DNA of 64,000 nt from positions 1,338,294 through 1,402,293 of the forward strand of contig NZ_CANKZF010000002.1 of assembly GCF_947488515.1 (NCBI RefSeq), written 5' to 3'. Below, in pieces: positions 19,400-28,796 of this stretch; positions within the stretch are counted from its first letter, which is position 1, and the number at the start of each line of letters is the position of its first letter. The notes below the pieces were generated by a model. The model searched no databases. It saw only the letters and a program-made list of their open reading frames with translations, and was not told where the DNA came from. A program made the translations under genes and the position numbers. This DNA is from an uncultured Nocardioides sp. (GTDB lineage Bacteria > Actinomycetota > Actinomycetes > Propionibacteriales > Nocardioidaceae).

Positions 19400-20938
19400 T
19401 CAGTAGCGGGTGACCCGCGCAGTCCAGCCGCCGGCGCGACGCACGATCCGCACCTTCTGGCCCAGGTCGATCCGCGTGCTCCTCATCGAGAAGGCGACGG
19501 CCAGGGAGTAGTCGCGCTCGGCCGCGGCGCACCGGCCCGTGGTCCGCGCGGGGTAGCGGTCGAGCCGGTGCGTGCCCGCGGACGTGACGCGCCGCAGGAG
19601 TGTCGGCCACCGTCGCGAGCCGGGCCGCGCGATCAGCTGGACAGCTGCCTGCGGACCGTCCGGGACCGCGACGTCACACCTGCCCGTGACCCCGCCGGGC
19701 AGGGTCACGACGCCGAGCTCGGGCGAGATCACGTGGGTGCTGGTCGGGCCGGGCACGGCGACGTAGCGGCCGTCGGGCGACGAGCCGAGGGGGCGCTCGC
19801 CCATCGGCAGCGCCCTCCACGCCAGCCCGTCGCGCGTGGTGAGAACGACGTTGCGATCCCCGCACTCCACGACCACGGCGAGGACGGCGGGCGGTGGGTC
19901 GGTGGGGTTGCCGCCGAACCAGCACCGCGGGCCAGACTCGTACACCGTGGCCGCCGGACCCCAGGTCTGGATGATCGCGTCGTAGAGCTGGGCGCGCACC
20001 TGCCGGCCCCGTTGCGACCCGATCGCCACGAGCGGCACCCCGGGCGCGCTGAAGAACTCGGTGGAGAGTCGCCCGTCCACCTCGTCGAGGCCGGGCGCGT
20101 CGGCGGGGGCGACCCGGGTGAGGGACCACGGTGAGGCGGCGTCGGCCCGGGAGACCATCGCCCGTCGTGCCGGGTCGTGGGCGTCACCCACCCACACCGT
20201 GTCCGCATCGACGTTCGCGACCCGCGTGTCCAGGCAGTCACCGGGCAGGGCGACCTCGTGGAGCGCCGGCACGGCGTCGCCGGCTCGGGTGAGCGCGACG
20301 AGGCGGCACCCTCCGGCGGAGGTGGGGACGTACAGGTAGGAGACCAGCGCGGCGTCGGTGATCGTGGCCGTCGCGTCCTCGCCCCGGTCCGCCGTCGTCA
20401 GGACGTGGGGCACGAACCCGGCCGCCGTGCGGGTGACGTACCCGCCCTGCGTGGGCCAGACGGCGTTGACGCCGTCCGGGGAGATGCCCGGCTCCTCGCC
20501 CTCGCCCTCGAGCTCGTACGACGACCAGGTGACCGCGTCGGGCGACCACAGGGCGCGGGCGCGCGGCGTGGGCGTCGACTCGTCACCCTCGCCGCCGACC
20601 GCGCAGTCGGCCAGGACCGCCACCGCGCCGCTCGCCGTGCGCGCGTCCACGTCGTCGCACTGGACCTTCTTCGCCCGCAGGACCTCCAGGCGTGGTCCCC
20701 AGGCGCCGGCCGCCGTGTCCCGCCGGCGTGACCAGATCGTGTGCGCGTCGGGGGACACCCACAGACGCAGCAGGTCGCCGTCGGCGAGCGTGAGCTCGAC
20801 ACCGCCCTCGATGTCGCGCGGCAGCTCGACCGCCGCGATCGGTGCCCGTGTCGCGGGCGGAGCCGCGTCCCCGGCCGAGACGGTCAGGACCGCCGCTGTC
20901 GTCGCCAGCGCGACGACCACCCCCGTTGATCGCGACAT
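19400..20938 (-). CDS. Secreted Cys-rich protein, paralogue A
   Basis: The 512-residue product has a signal peptide ([20 protein letters not shown]) and a mature region of repeated beta-strand segments such as [35 protein letters not shown] and [15 protein letters not shown], suggesting a beta-propeller. Eight Cys occur at positions matched in the next gene (QCDD, DCAV, GCRL, DCLD, RCWF, ECGD, RCDV, RCAA), consistent with four disulfides. No known family was recognised. TACCCT lies six bases before the ATG on the minus strand and no Shine-Dalgarno sequence is present, so the message may be leaderless. It is the downstream copy of a tandem pair. Confidence 0.8.
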   Translation of the reverse strand: MSRSTGVVVALATTAAVLTVSAGDAAPPATRAPIAAVELPRDIEGGVELTLADGDLLRLWVSPDAHTIWSRRRDTAAGAWGPRLEVLRAKKVQCDDVDARTASGAVAVLADCAVGGEGDESTPTPRARALWSPDAVTWSSYELEGEGEEPGISPDGVNAVWPTQGGYVTRTAAGFVPHVLTTADRGEDATATITDAALVSYLYVPTSAGGCRLVALTRAGDAVPALHEVALPGDCLDTRVANVDADTVWVGDAHDPARRAMVSRADAASPWSLTRVAPADAPGLDEVDGRLSTEFFSAPGVPLVAIGSQRGRQVRAQLYDAIIQTWGPAATVYESGPRCWFGGNPTDPPPAVLAVVVECGDRNVVLTTRDGLAWRALPMGERPLGSSPDGRYVAVPGPTSTHVISPELGVVTLPGGVTGRCDVAVPDGPQAAVQLIARPGSRRWPTLLRRVTSAGTHRLDRYPARTTGRCAAAERDYSLAVAFSMRSTRIDLGQKVRIVRRAGGWTARVTRY

Positions 20939-20978
20939 GGTGGGAGGGTAGACCCGCCGCCGCTCCTGCGATCAGGTT

Positions 20979-22511
20979 TCAGGTGCGTGAGCGCCTGACG
21001 GTCCACGAGCCGTCGCGCTCGAGGATCCGCACCGCGTAGCCCTTCCAGCGGCTGACGACGTCGAAGCGGTAGGGCAGCTCGTAGTTCGAGGACCGTGCCT
21101 TGCGGCACGCTGGGGTGAAGACCGGCAGCCGGGTCCGGGAGAGGGTGCTCCACCCGTCGGCCGAGGAGTGCTGGAGGACCGTCGGCCAGCCGCGGTTGCG
21201 TCCGCGCGCGGTGAGGAGCACCGCGCCGTCGGGACCGTCCGGGACGACCACGTCGCACCGTCCCTCCACGCCGCGGGGGAGCGCGACGACGCCGGCCTCG
21301 GGGGAGATGACGTACGTCCGGCTGCGTCCGGGCACGGCGACGTACTGCCCGTCGGGCGACAGGCCGACCGGGTGCCGGCCCGCGCGGAGCGAGTGCCACG
21401 ACACGCCGTCGCGGGTGGTGAGGACCAGTCCGCGACCGCCGCACGTCAGGCTCGCTGCGACCACGGCCAGCGGCTCCGCCCGCCAGTTGTCGCCCCAGCG
21501 GCAGCGGCCGGGCGGGTCGAGGACCTCGGCGGGCGGCCCCCAGGTCTGCGTGCGCCGGTCGTAGAGCTGCGCCCGGACGACGCCGCCGCGGCCACCGGCG
21601 AGGGCGATGAGCGGGAGTCCCGGGGCGGTGACGAAGTCCCGTGAGAGCCCTCGACCGTCGTCGACGAGACCGGGGGCCGAGGCGGGTGCGACCGCGGTGA
21701 CGGCCCACGGCGAGGACGCGTCGGCACGCGCGATGACGGTGACCTGGGACGGCTCGGAGACGTCGCCGAACCAGGTCGTGTCGGAGTCGACGTTGGCGAA
21801 GCTGCTGTCCGAGCACGCACCGTCGAAGGTGATGAGCTGCCGGGTCGGCGCGGCGTCACCCGTGCGGGTCAGCGCGATGAGGCCGCAGCTCCCGCCGAGC
21901 CCCCTGCCGTAGAGGTAGGAGACCTGCCCGGTGTCGGTGATCGTGGTCGTCGCGGTGTACTCCTGGCCGGGCGTCTCCAGCGCCCAGCGGGTGAACCCCT
22001 CCGGACCGAGGGTCACGTAGCCCTCGTACTCCGGCCACACGGCCCGGCTGCCGTCGGGTGAGATGCCGGGCTCCTCGTAGGCCTCGCCCTCCAGCTCGTA
22101 CGACGACCAGGTCACGGCGTCGGCCGACCAGAGCGCCCGTGAGGCGGTCGGCGCCTGGTCCTCGGCGTAGCCGTTGCGGTCGCACTCGGCGACGAGCGCC
22201 ACGGCCCCGTTTGCGGTCCGGGCATCGACGTCCCCGCAGAAGAGGTTCTTCCTGCGCAGCACTTCCTGGCGCCCGCCCCAGGTCCTGGTCGCGGCGTCGT
22301 ACCGCTTGCCCCACACCGTCCGGTAGTCGTCGTCGGCCCAGACGCGGAAGAGGTCGCCGTCGGCGAGGGTCAGCTCCACGCCGCCGGTGATCTGACGTGG
22401 CAGCTGGGCGGTCGGCGGCGCTGCTGCACTGGTGCCGGCGTCCGCGGTCGAGCCGGTCAGGACTGCCGCTGTCGTCGCCAGTGCGACGATCACCCCCGTG
22501 ATGCGAGACAT
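20979..22511 (-). CDS. Secreted Cys-rich protein, paralogue B
   Basis: The 510-residue product is a clear paralogue of the adjacent gene: nearly the same signal peptide ([20 protein letters not shown]), then [36 protein letters not shown] and VRAQLYDRRTQTWGPPAEVL. The eight cysteines recur in the same order (FCGD, ECDR, SCGL, ACSD, RCRW, TCGG, RCDV, ACRK). The C-terminal WKGYAVRILERDGSWTVRRS matches the end of paralogue A. TAGGGT lies six bases before the ATG. It is divergent from proA. Function is unknown; an extracellular beta-propeller is inferred. Confidence 0.8.
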   Translation of the reverse strand: MSRITGVIVALATTAAVLTGSTADAGTSAAAPPTAQLPRQITGGVELTLADGDLFRVWADDDYRTVWGKRYDAATRTWGGRQEVLRRKNLFCGDVDARTANGAVALVAECDRNGYAEDQAPTASRALWSADAVTWSSYELEGEAYEEPGISPDGSRAVWPEYEGYVTLGPEGFTRWALETPGQEYTATTTITDTGQVSYLYGRGLGGSCGLIALTRTGDAAPTRQLITFDGACSDSSFANVDSDTTWFGDVSEPSQVTVIARADASSPWAVTAVAPASAPGLVDDGRGLSRDFVTAPGLPLIALAGGRGGVVRAQLYDRRTQTWGPPAEVLDPPGRCRWGDNWRAEPLAVVAASLTCGGRGLVLTTRDGVSWHSLRAGRHPVGLSPDGQYVAVPGRSRTYVISPEAGVVALPRGVEGRCDVVVPDGPDGAVLLTARGRNRGWPTVLQHSSADGWSTLSRTRLPVFTPACRKARSSNYELPYRFDVVSRWKGYAVRILERDGSWTVRRSRT

Positions 22512-22549
22512 GACGTCACCCTAGGCTCGCCCGCCCTACGCTGGACAGC

Positions 22550-23800
22550 ATGAGCAGCGAGGAGGCAGTGCGCGAGGTCGCCGGTCGCGCCCGGACGGCC
22601 AGCCACGAGCTGGCCACGGCCACCAGGGCGACCAAGGACGCCGCGCTGAGGGCCATGGCCGACGCGCTCGTCGCCTCGTCGACGGGGATCCTGGCGGCCA
22701 ACGCCGAGGACGTCGCCCGGGCCGAGGCCGCCGGCACGCCTGCCAACATCGTCGACCGCCTGCGGCTCGACGGTTCCCGCCTGGAGGCGATGGCGCAGGG
22801 CCTGCGCGACGTCGCCGGCCTGCCGGACCCCGTCGGGGAGGTGCTGCGCGGCAGCACCCTGGCCAACGGGCTCGAGCTGCGGCAGGTGCGGGTGCCGTTC
22901 GGTGTGGTCGGGATGATCTACGAGGCGCGCCCCAACGTGACTGCCGACGCCGCCGGGATCTGCCTGAAGTCGGGCAACGCCGTCCTGCTGCGCGGCTCCT
23001 CCAGCGCCCGGTCGAGCAACGCTGCGATCGTCGAGACGATGCGCGGGGCGGTGGCGAGCAGCGGCCTGCCGGAGGACGTCGTCCAGCTCGTGCCGGGGGA
23101 CACCCACGACAGCGTCAAGGCGCTGATGCGGGCCCGCGGGCTCGTCGACGTGCTCATCCCGCGCGGGGGAGCGGGGCTGATCCGCAGCGTGGTCGAGGAG
23201 TCGACCGTGCCGGTCATCGAGACCGGCGTCGGCAACTGCCACGTCTACGTCGACGCCTCGGCCGACCTCGAGCAGGCGCTCGCGATCGTGCTCAACTCCA
23301 AGACCCACCGCACCAGCGTCTGCAACGCCGCCGAGTCGCTCCTGGTGCACGAGGACGTCGCCGACGAGTTCCTCCCCACCGTGGTCGAGGCGCTGCAGGC
23401 GTCCGGGGTGCTCATCCACGGCGACAGCGCGTTCGCGGAGTACGACGACGTGGTGCCCGTGACCGACGAGGACCACGCCGCCGAGTTCCTCGGCCTGGAG
23501 ATCTCCGCCGCCGTCGTCGCCGACGTCGAGGGCGCGATCGCCCACATCCGCCGCTGGTCGTCCGGGCACACCGAGGCGATCGTGGCCCGCGACCAGGCGA
23601 CCATCCGGCGCTTCGTCGCCGCCGTGGACTCCGCGGCGGTGATGGTCAACGCCTCCACCCGCTTCACCGACGGCGGCGAGTTCGGCTTCGGCGCCGAGAT
23701 CGGCATCTCCACCCAGAAGCTCCACGCGCGCGGCCCGATGGGGCTGCCGGAGATGACGTCGAGCAAGTACGTCGTGGTCGGCGAGGGCCACGTCAGGTGA
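22550..23800 (+). CDS. proA: Gamma-glutamyl phosphate reductase ProA
   Basis: ProA reduces gamma-glutamyl phosphate to glutamate semialdehyde with NADPH, the second step of proline synthesis. The product has 416 residues. It shows [40 protein letters not shown], the active-site Cys in [16 protein letters not shown], and the C-terminal [26 protein letters not shown] lies seven bases before the ATG without a Shine-Dalgarno sequence. The kinase ProB is not in the window. In related genomes proA precedes nadD and rsfS, as here. Confidence 0.97.
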   Translation: MSSEEAVREVAGRARTASHELATATRATKDAALRAMADALVASSTGILAANAEDVARAEAAGTPANIVDRLRLDGSRLEAMAQGLRDVAGLPDPVGEVLRGSTLANGLELRQVRVPFGVVGMIYEARPNVTADAAGICLKSGNAVLLRGSSSARSSNAAIVETMRGAVASSGLPEDVVQLVPGDTHDSVKALMRARGLVDVLIPRGGAGLIRSVVEESTVPVIETGVGNCHVYVDASADLEQALAIVLNSKTHRTSVCNAAESLLVHEDVADEFLPTVVEALQASGVLIHGDSAFAEYDDVVPVTDEDHAAEFLGLEISAAVVADVEGAIAHIRRWSSGHTEAIVARDQATIRRFVAAVDSAAVMVNASTRFTDGGEFGFGAEIGISTQKLHARGPMGLPEMTSSKYVVVGEGHVR

Positions 23801-23830
23801 CCGTGCAGCGGTGCCGGTAGGGTGAGCGCC

Positions 23831-23977
23831 ATGCTGAGCACCGTCATCACGCTGGCCGCCGAGGCCGAGAGCGAGCCTGCCGTCCACCCCTACGTCGTGG
23901 GCGCCATCGCGCTGGGGCTGCTGCTCGTCCTCCTGCTGGCCGTGGTCTCCTTCGGTGGCGGGCGCGAGCACAGCTGA
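23831..23977 (+). CDS. Small single-span membrane protein, 48 aa
   Basis: This short frame encodes [20 protein letters not shown], one membrane helix ([20 protein letters not shown]) and a short basic tail GGGREHS. TAGGGT lies seven bases before the ATG, the same leaderless spacing seen at proA. It fills the gap between proA and nadD exactly, ending four bases before the likely nadD start, and codon use matches its neighbours. Function is unknown. Confidence 0.7.
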   Translation: MLSTVITLAAEAESEPAVHPYVVGAIALGLLLVLLLAVVSFGGGREHS

Positions 23978-23981
23978 TCCG

Positions 23982-24662
23982 GTGACCGGTCCCGTGGGGC
24001 AGCGTCGCGTCGGGGTGATGGGTGGCACCTTCGACCCCATCCACCACGGCCACCTCGTGGCCGCGTCCGAGGTGCAGGCCTGGTTCGACCTCGACGAGGT
24101 CATCTTCGTGCCGACCGGCGACCCGTGGCAGAAGAGCGACCGCCACGTCACGACGGCCGAGCACCGCTACCTGATGACCGTGGTCGCCACCGCCGCCAAC
24201 CCCCGCTTCAACGTCTCCCGGGTCGACATCGACCGCGAGGGCAAGACCTACACGATCGACACCCTGCGCGACCTCAAGGCGGAGATGCCCGACGCCGAGC
24301 TGTTCTTCATCACCGGCGCCGACGCGCTCGCCGACATCTTCACCTGGCGTGACGCCGAGGAGCTGTTCGAGCTCGCGAACTTCGTCGGCTGCACCCGGCC
24401 GGGCTACGAGATGGACCCGGCGGCGCTCGCCAAGATCCCCTCCGACCGCGTGACGATGGTCGAGATCCCGGCCCTCGCGATCTCCTCGACCGACTGCCGC
24501 GACCGCAAGCGTCGCGGCGAGCCCGTCTGGTACCTCGTGCCCGACGGCGTCGTGCAGTACATCGCGAAGCACGACCTCTACACGGCCGCCGGCGCCACCG
24601 CCGACCACCCGACCAGCACCACCCACCGCACCAGCACCAGCTCAAGCAAGGACTCCGCATGA
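23982..24662 (+). CDS. nadD: Nicotinate-nucleotide adenylyltransferase NadD
   Basis: NadD joins nicotinate mononucleotide with ATP to form deamido-NAD in NAD synthesis. The product has 226 residues from GTG 23982, four bases after the preceding stop. [20 protein letters not shown] holds the nucleotidyltransferase (H/T)xGH motif, and [20 protein letters not shown] is the ISST/SR phosphate-binding motif. Other starts (GTG 23955, or the region around 23994) are possible. The C-terminal 25 residues are a Thr/Ser-rich tail. The stop overlaps rsfS by ATGA. Confidence 0.95.
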   Translation: MTGPVGQRRVGVMGGTFDPIHHGHLVAASEVQAWFDLDEVIFVPTGDPWQKSDRHVTTAEHRYLMTVVATAANPRFNVSRVDIDREGKTYTIDTLRDLKAEMPDAELFFITGADALADIFTWRDAEELFELANFVGCTRPGYEMDPAALAKIPSDRVTMVEIPALAISSTDCRDRKRRGEPVWYLVPDGVVQYIAKHDLYTAAGATADHPTSTTHRTSTSSSKDSA

Positions 24663-25018
24663 CTGCCACCGACCACGCCCTCGAGCTCGTCGCCGTCGCG
24701 GCCCAGGCCGCGCACGACAAGAAGGCCGACCAGGTCCTGGCCTTCGACGTCAGCGACCAGCTCGCCATCACTGACGCCTTCGTGCTGGCCAGCGCCAACA
24801 ACGAGCGCGCCGTCGGTGCGATCGTCGACGAGGTCGAGGAGAAGCTCCGCGAGGCCGGCGCCAAGCCGATCCGCCGCGAGGGCCACAAGGAGGGGCGCTG
24901 GGTGCTCCTCGACTACGGCGAGATCGTGATCCACGTGCAGCACGAGGAGGAGCGGTCCTTCTACGCCCTCGAGCGCCTCTGGAGCGACTGCCCGCTCATC
25001 CCGCTGACCCTCACGTGA
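24659..25018 (+). CDS. rsfS: Ribosomal silencing factor RsfS
   Basis: RsfS binds ribosomal protein L14 and blocks subunit joining when nutrients run low. The 119-residue product is of normal length and shows the family patterns [60 protein letters not shown] and [12 protein letters not shown]. It overlaps nadD by four bases and the next gene by four bases (GTGA), so the three are translationally coupled. Confidence 0.97.
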   Translation: MTATDHALELVAVAAQAAHDKKADQVLAFDVSDQLAITDAFVLASANNERAVGAIVDEVEEKLREAGAKPIRREGHKEGRWVLLDYGEIVIHVQHEEERSFYALERLWSDCPLIPLTLT

Positions 25019-25638
25019 GGCGCCTCGTCCTGCTCCGGCACGGCCGCACGGAGTGGAACGACACCGGACGCGCGCAGGGCCACGCCGACGTACCCCTCGA
25101 CGAGACCGGTGAGGCGCAGGCCAAGGCGGTCGCTCCCGTCCTCGCCGCGCTGTCACCGGTGGCGGTGTGGTCCTCCGACCTCGCCCGCGCCGCCGGGACG
25201 GCCGCCGCGCTCGCCGCGGAGACCGGTCTCGAGCCGGTCCTCGACCCACGCCTGCGCGAGTTCGACATCGGGCCGCACCGCGTGGGGCTCACCGACGAGC
25301 AGTACGCCGCCGCCCATCCCGAGGAGCACGCGGCGCTCGTGGCCGGTGACGTCGCGGCCATCCCGGGGCGCGAGACGCCGGACGACGTGGTGGCGCGCTT
25401 CCTGCCCGCCCTGAGGTCGTACGCCGACGGGCTGGGGGAGGGCGACACCGGCGTCGTCGTGTCGCACGGCGCCGCCCTGCGCGTGGTGGTCCCCGCCTTC
25501 CTCGAGTGGCGGGGAGAGGTCAGCGAGTCCCTCGGGGTGCTGAGCAACTGCGGCTGGGTCGTGCTCGAGCACGCGACGTCCGCATGGACCGGAGGGGTGG
25601 AACGGTGGCGGCTCGCGGCCTGGAACCGCGTCGTGTGA
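25015..25638 (+). CDS. Histidine phosphatase family protein
   Basis: The 207-residue product begins [20 protein letters not shown], the RHG motif with the phosphorylated His. VWSSDLARAAGTAAALA, LREFDIGPHRVGLTDEQYA and VVVSHGAALRVVVPAFLEW give the remaining Arg, Glu and second His. Annotators often call such genes phosphoglycerate mutase, but the substrate cannot be told from sequence. It starts with GTG inside a GTGA overlap with rsfS and ends in another GTGA overlap with the DUF4112 gene. Confidence 0.93.
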   Translation: MRRLVLLRHGRTEWNDTGRAQGHADVPLDETGEAQAKAVAPVLAALSPVAVWSSDLARAAGTAAALAAETGLEPVLDPRLREFDIGPHRVGLTDEQYAAAHPEEHAALVAGDVAAIPGRETPDDVVARFLPALRSYADGLGEGDTGVVVSHGAALRVVVPAFLEWRGEVSESLGVLSNCGWVVLEHATSAWTGGVERWRLAAWNRVV

Positions 25639-26105
25639 CCGAGCGCGCCCGCGAGGTCGACGTGGCGCTCAGCCGCCAGCTCGCGAGGGTGATGGACGAC
25701 GCCATCACCGTGCCCGGCACCCGTGTCGGGCTCGGTCTCGACGCGGTGATCGGCCTGGTGCCCGGCATCGGCGACGCCGTCGGCAGCGCCCTGTCGAGCG
25801 TCATCGTCCGCGACGCGATCCGGGCGCGGATCCCGATGACGGTGCTGGCGTGGATGGGACTCAACCTCATCGTCGACGCCCTGCTGGGGCTGGTCCCGGG
25901 GGTCGGCGACGTCCTCGACGTCGCCCACCGCGCCAATCGAAAGAACCTCCGCCTGCTCCTCCGCGAGGTCGAGCGCCAGCCGCTCCGCGAGCCGCCGAGC
26001 ACGGCGTACGTCGTCGGCGCGGTGGCACTGATGGTCGTCCCGGTGCTCGCCGGGCTGGTCGTCGCGGCCCTCGGGATCTGGCTCCTCTGGCGCTGGCTGA
26101 CCTGA
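25635..26105 (+). CDS. DUF4112 membrane protein
   Basis: The 156-residue product from GTG 25635 shows the DUF4112 pattern: ITVPGTRVGLGLDAVIGLVP, GIGDAVGSALSSVIVRDAIR, and NLIVDALLGLVPGVGDVLDV, that is, two similar Gly-rich membrane hairpins. A final hydrophobic helix (VVGAVALMVVPVLAGLVVAA) follows. Function is unknown in the family. It is the last gene of the proA-side cluster and overlaps the phosphatase by GTGA. Confidence 0.85.
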   Translation: MTERAREVDVALSRQLARVMDDAITVPGTRVGLGLDAVIGLVPGIGDAVGSALSSVIVRDAIRARIPMTVLAWMGLNLIVDALLGLVPGVGDVLDVAHRANRKNLRLLLREVERQPLREPPSTAYVVGAVALMVVPVLAGLVVAALGIWLLWRWLT

Positions 26106-26119
26106 TCCCGGACCCCGAT

Positions 26120-26183
26120 TTCACCTGCCGGTCGGGTGTCGGCTAATGTTCTCCGCGTTGTCCTTCCGGCTCCACGGAAGGAC
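26120..26183 (+). promoter_or_regulatory. tRNA-Ala promoter and 5' leader hairpin
   Basis: TTCACC (26120-26125) and TAATGT (26144-26149) with 18-base spacing form a promoter. Transcription from about 26156 would begin at a perfect 9-bp hairpin, GTCCTTCCG-GCTCCA-CGGAAGGAC (26160-26183), which ends six bases before the tRNA. Such a leader may guide RNase P cleavage or protect the 5' end. Confidence 0.55.
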
Positions 26184-26189
26184 GATGTT

Positions 26190-26265
26190 GGGGCTGTGGC
26201 GCAGCTGGTAGCGCATCTGCATGGCATGCAGAGGGTCAGGGGTTCGAGTCCCCTCAGCTCCACCA
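26190..26265 (+). tRNA. tRNA-Ala (anticodon GGC)
   Basis: The 76 bases fold as a complete cloverleaf with encoded CCA. The acceptor stem GGGGCTG pairs with CAGCTCC and includes the G3-U70 wobble that marks alanine tRNA. The anticodon stem TCTGC/GCAGA encloses the loop ATGGCAT, anticodon GGC, reading GCC and GCU. The T arm AGGGG-TTCGAGT-CCCCT is canonical. Confidence 0.98.
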
Positions 26266-26268
26266 ACT

Positions 26269-26300
26269 CAGAAGGCCCGCGGATCACCGTGGGCCTTCTG
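26269..26300 (+). terminator. Hairpin terminator after tRNA-Ala
   Basis: CAGAAGGCCCGCGG (26269-26282) pairs with CCGTGGGCCTTCTG (26287-26300) with a single G-T wobble and a four-base loop. It begins four bases after the CCA end. No U-tract follows. Confidence 0.85.
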
Positions 26301-26372
26301 GCGTTCCGGGAGCCTCCGGTTGTGGCGGGGGCCGGGACGCTGCTCGGCTGCTCGGCGGCTCGGACGGCCGCC

Positions 26373-26975
26373 TCACCGTCCAGTGGAGAGACCGCCGCAG
26401 AGCATCGCAGCGAAGGACCGCACGTCCTGCTCGTCGAGCCCCGAGGTGCCGGCCAGGGGACTGGTCTGCACGCCGAGGAACGCCGCCAGGACCATCACCG
26501 CAGTGCGCGCTGGGTCGAGATCGCGGCGGATCCGGCCCAGCGCCTGCTCCGCGACGAGGAAGTCCGCCAGCAGCTGCGGCGGCCCGCCCGCCTCCCGGAG
26601 CGCCTCGACAAGCTCCGTAGGAGACAGGTCCCGTGGCGGACGGAGCACGTGCGGTGACGCCTCCTCGAGCGGCAGCACGGCCTCGCGAAGGCGGGAGAGC
26701 TGCATGAGGGTCTCCGTGACGAGCTCGGCGAGCGGGGCGCTCCCGGCCCGCCCCGGCAGCTGGTCCATCCACTCCGTCACGCCGCGCTGCCCTGACAGCA
26801 CGGCGGCGGCGAAGAGGGCCTTCTTGTCCGGGAAGTGCCGGTAGATGGTGCCCTCGGAGACGCCCGCACGCTCGGCGATCGCCTTCGTCGTCGCACCGTG
26901 GTAGCCGGCCTCGGCGACGAGCTCCGTGGTGGCGCGGATCAGGGCGGCCTGGGTCCGCCTCGACCTGTCCTGCAT
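26373..26975 (-). CDS. TetR-family repressor
   Basis: The 200-residue product has the TetR N-terminal helix-turn-helix: TQAALIRATTELVAEAGYHG, then TTKAIAERAGVSEGTIYRHF and PDKKALFAAA. The remainder is a helical ligand-binding domain with no recognised effector. ATG 26975 has GAGG eight bases upstream; an ATG at 27017 would add 14 residues. It is the third gene of the ABC-transporter operon (55 bp after the permease stop), and the 26-bp palindrome in front of that operon is the probable operator, giving feedback control. Confidence 0.9.
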   Translation of the reverse strand: MQDRSRRTQAALIRATTELVAEAGYHGATTKAIAERAGVSEGTIYRHFPDKKALFAAAVLSGQRGVTEWMDQLPGRAGSAPLAELVTETLMQLSRLREAVLPLEEASPHVLRPPRDLSPTELVEALREAGGPPQLLADFLVAEQALGRIRRDLDPARTAVMVLAAFLGVQTSPLAGTSGLDEQDVRSFAAMLCGGLSTGR

Positions 26976-27029
26976 GGGTGTCCTCGTCCTGTGCGTCGGA
27001 GTAGTGCTCGTGCGCATCACATCATCGAC

Positions 27030-27827
27030 CTAGTCGGTGATGTCGCGCCGCTGGAACGTGAGCCATGCCGCGGCGATCGCTCCAGCGACGTAGAGACCTC
27101 CGGTCGCGGACGCCGCGGTGAACGAGACGGCATCGTTGCCGCCCTGGGCGAGGGCGGTGAGGATCGACCCCGGCAGCCAGTGGCTGATGTCGCTGGCCAC
27201 GGCCGAGATGACGGCCTCGACCAGCAGCACGTATCCGACGCCGACGCCGATGGCCACGCCTGCGGAGCGTGTGAGCGTCGCAATCGCCAGGCCTATGGAC
27301 CCCCACACGAGCAGCGAGAGGTAGAGCTGTCCGACGGCCTCGAGCGCCACCGCCGGCATGTCGGTGCCCCACGCGTCCGGTGAGAAGCCCCCCGCCTGCG
27401 CGGCGACGGGCGCGACGGCGACGTTGACGGCGAGGGCCGCGACGCAGGTGGCGGCCGTGACGATCGCAAGCGCGATCCACTTTCCCAGCAGCAGGCGCCA
27501 GCGCCGCGGCTCCGCGGCGACGATGATGCGCACCAGCCCGGTGCTGTAGTCGCTCGCCGACGCGAGGGCCCAGAAGGCCAGGGTGACGACCCCGAAGAAC
27601 GAGGCAGCAGCGCCCAGCCCGGCGACGATGCCCTCGGGTGCGAGCAGGGCGGCGGCGCTGGGGAACGACACGCCCGGGCCGTCCACAGGTGGAGCTCCGG
27701 TCTCGTCGACGACGTTGAACATCACGAAGTTGATGAGCACCGCGAACGTGACGACCAGTCCGAACCAGCCGAACAGCACGGCTCGTCGCCTCAGGCGCAG
27801 CAGCTCGCTGCGGATCACGCCGATCAT
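27030..27827 (-). CDS. ABC transporter permease (ABC-2 type)
   Basis: The 265-residue product has about six membrane segments, for example AVLFGWFGLVVTFAVLINFV, FFGVVTLAFWALASASD, WIALAIVTAATCVAALAVNV and SIGLAIATLTRSAGVAIGVG. The arrangement, with a Ser-Asp-Tyr cytoplasmic loop ASDYSTGLVRIIVAAEPRRW, is typical of ABC-2 exporter permeases. It overlaps the upstream ATPase gene by ATGA. The substrate is unknown; antibiotics or lipids are common for this class. Confidence 0.88.
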   Translation of the reverse strand: MIGVIRSELLRLRRRAVLFGWFGLVVTFAVLINFVMFNVVDETGAPPVDGPGVSFPSAAALLAPEGIVAGLGAAASFFGVVTLAFWALASASDYSTGLVRIIVAAEPRRWRLLLGKWIALAIVTAATCVAALAVNVAVAPVAAQAGGFSPDAWGTDMPAVALEAVGQLYLSLLVWGSIGLAIATLTRSAGVAIGVGVGYVLLVEAVISAVASDISHWLPGSILTALAQGGNDAVSFTAASATGGLYVAGAIAAAWLTFQRRDITD

Positions 27828-28786
27828 CGCGCCACCTCGCGGTCCACGTCACTGCGGAGCGCCGCGCCCCGTGCAGCGGCGAGCTCCCCGTCGTCGCGCC
27901 CGGTCATCGCGAGGAACACGGTCTCGAGGCTGTCGCGGTGCACGGACAGCGCGCGCAGGGTGATCCCCGCGTCGGCGGCGTGGCGGTTGATCGAAGCGGC
28001 GTCGCCCTCGTTCGCAGCGATGCGGAGCGTCACCTCGCCCTGCGGGTCGACCTGCCAGCCCTGCTCAGTGAGGGCGTCCTGGAGGGCGGGCCGGTCCGAG
28101 TCGCGCTCGGGGGCGACCTCGACGCTGGTCGTCGCGTGGGCCATGAGCTCGGCAATGGGTCCGGCGAACGCCAGCACGCCGAACCGGATCACCACGATGT
28201 AGGAACAGATGGACTCGATCTCCGACATGAGGTGGGAGGAGACGACGACGGTCCGTCCCTCGGCCCCGAGGTGCTGCAGCAGTCGTCTGATCTCGACGAT
28301 GCCGGCCGGGTCGAGGCCGTTGGTCGGTTCGTCCAGGATGAGCAGGTCGGGGTCAGGGAGCAGCGCAGCGGCGATGCCGAGGCGCTGCTTCATGCCGAGC
28401 GAGAAGCGCCGCACCGGCTCGCTGCCCCGTCCGGAGAGCCCGACGGTCTCCAGGACCTCGTCGACGCGGGTGCGGGGGAGTCCTCGCAGGGCCGCGAGGG
28501 ACGCGAGGTTGGCCCGCGCCGACAGCCCCGGCACGAACGCCGGGCTCTCGATGAGTGCCCCGACCTGTCCGGCGTAGGCGGTGGGGTCGTCGATGCGCTC
28601 GCCGAGGACGGTCGCAGTCCCGTCGCTGGGTGTGACAAGGCCGAGCAGCATCCGGATCAGGGTCGACTTGCCTGACCCGTTGGGGCCGACGAGTCCGACC
28701 ACCCCACCCGCGGGCAGGTCGAGGTCGAGCTGGTCGACGGCGGTCAGCGACCCGAACCGTCGGGTCAGACCTTCAGTGGTGATCAT
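27824..28786 (-). CDS. ABC transporter ATP-binding protein
   Basis: The 320-residue ATPase shows Walker A (VGLVGPNGSGKSTLIRMLLG), the signature FSLGMKQRLGIAAALL, Walker B (PDLLILDEPTNGLDP) and the switch His in VVVSSHLMSE. A 90-residue C-terminal extension resembles those of drug or lantibiotic exporters. ATG 28786 follows GGAG and lies 11 bases from the palindromic operator. It drives the permease encoded next. Repression by the TetR protein of the same operon is inferred. Confidence 0.95.
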   Translation of the reverse strand: MITTEGLTRRFGSLTAVDQLDLDLPAGGVVGLVGPNGSGKSTLIRMLLGLVTPSDGTATVLGERIDDPTAYAGQVGALIESPAFVPGLSARANLASLAALRGLPRTRVDEVLETVGLSGRGSEPVRRFSLGMKQRLGIAAALLPDPDLLILDEPTNGLDPAGIVEIRRLLQHLGAEGRTVVVSSHLMSEIESICSYIVVIRFGVLAFAGPIAELMAHATTSVEVAPERDSDRPALQDALTEQGWQVDPQGEVTLRIAANEGDAASINRHAADAGITLRALSVHRDSLETVFLAMTGRDDGELAAARGAALRSDVDREVAR

Positions 28787-28796
28787 GTGGTCTCCA

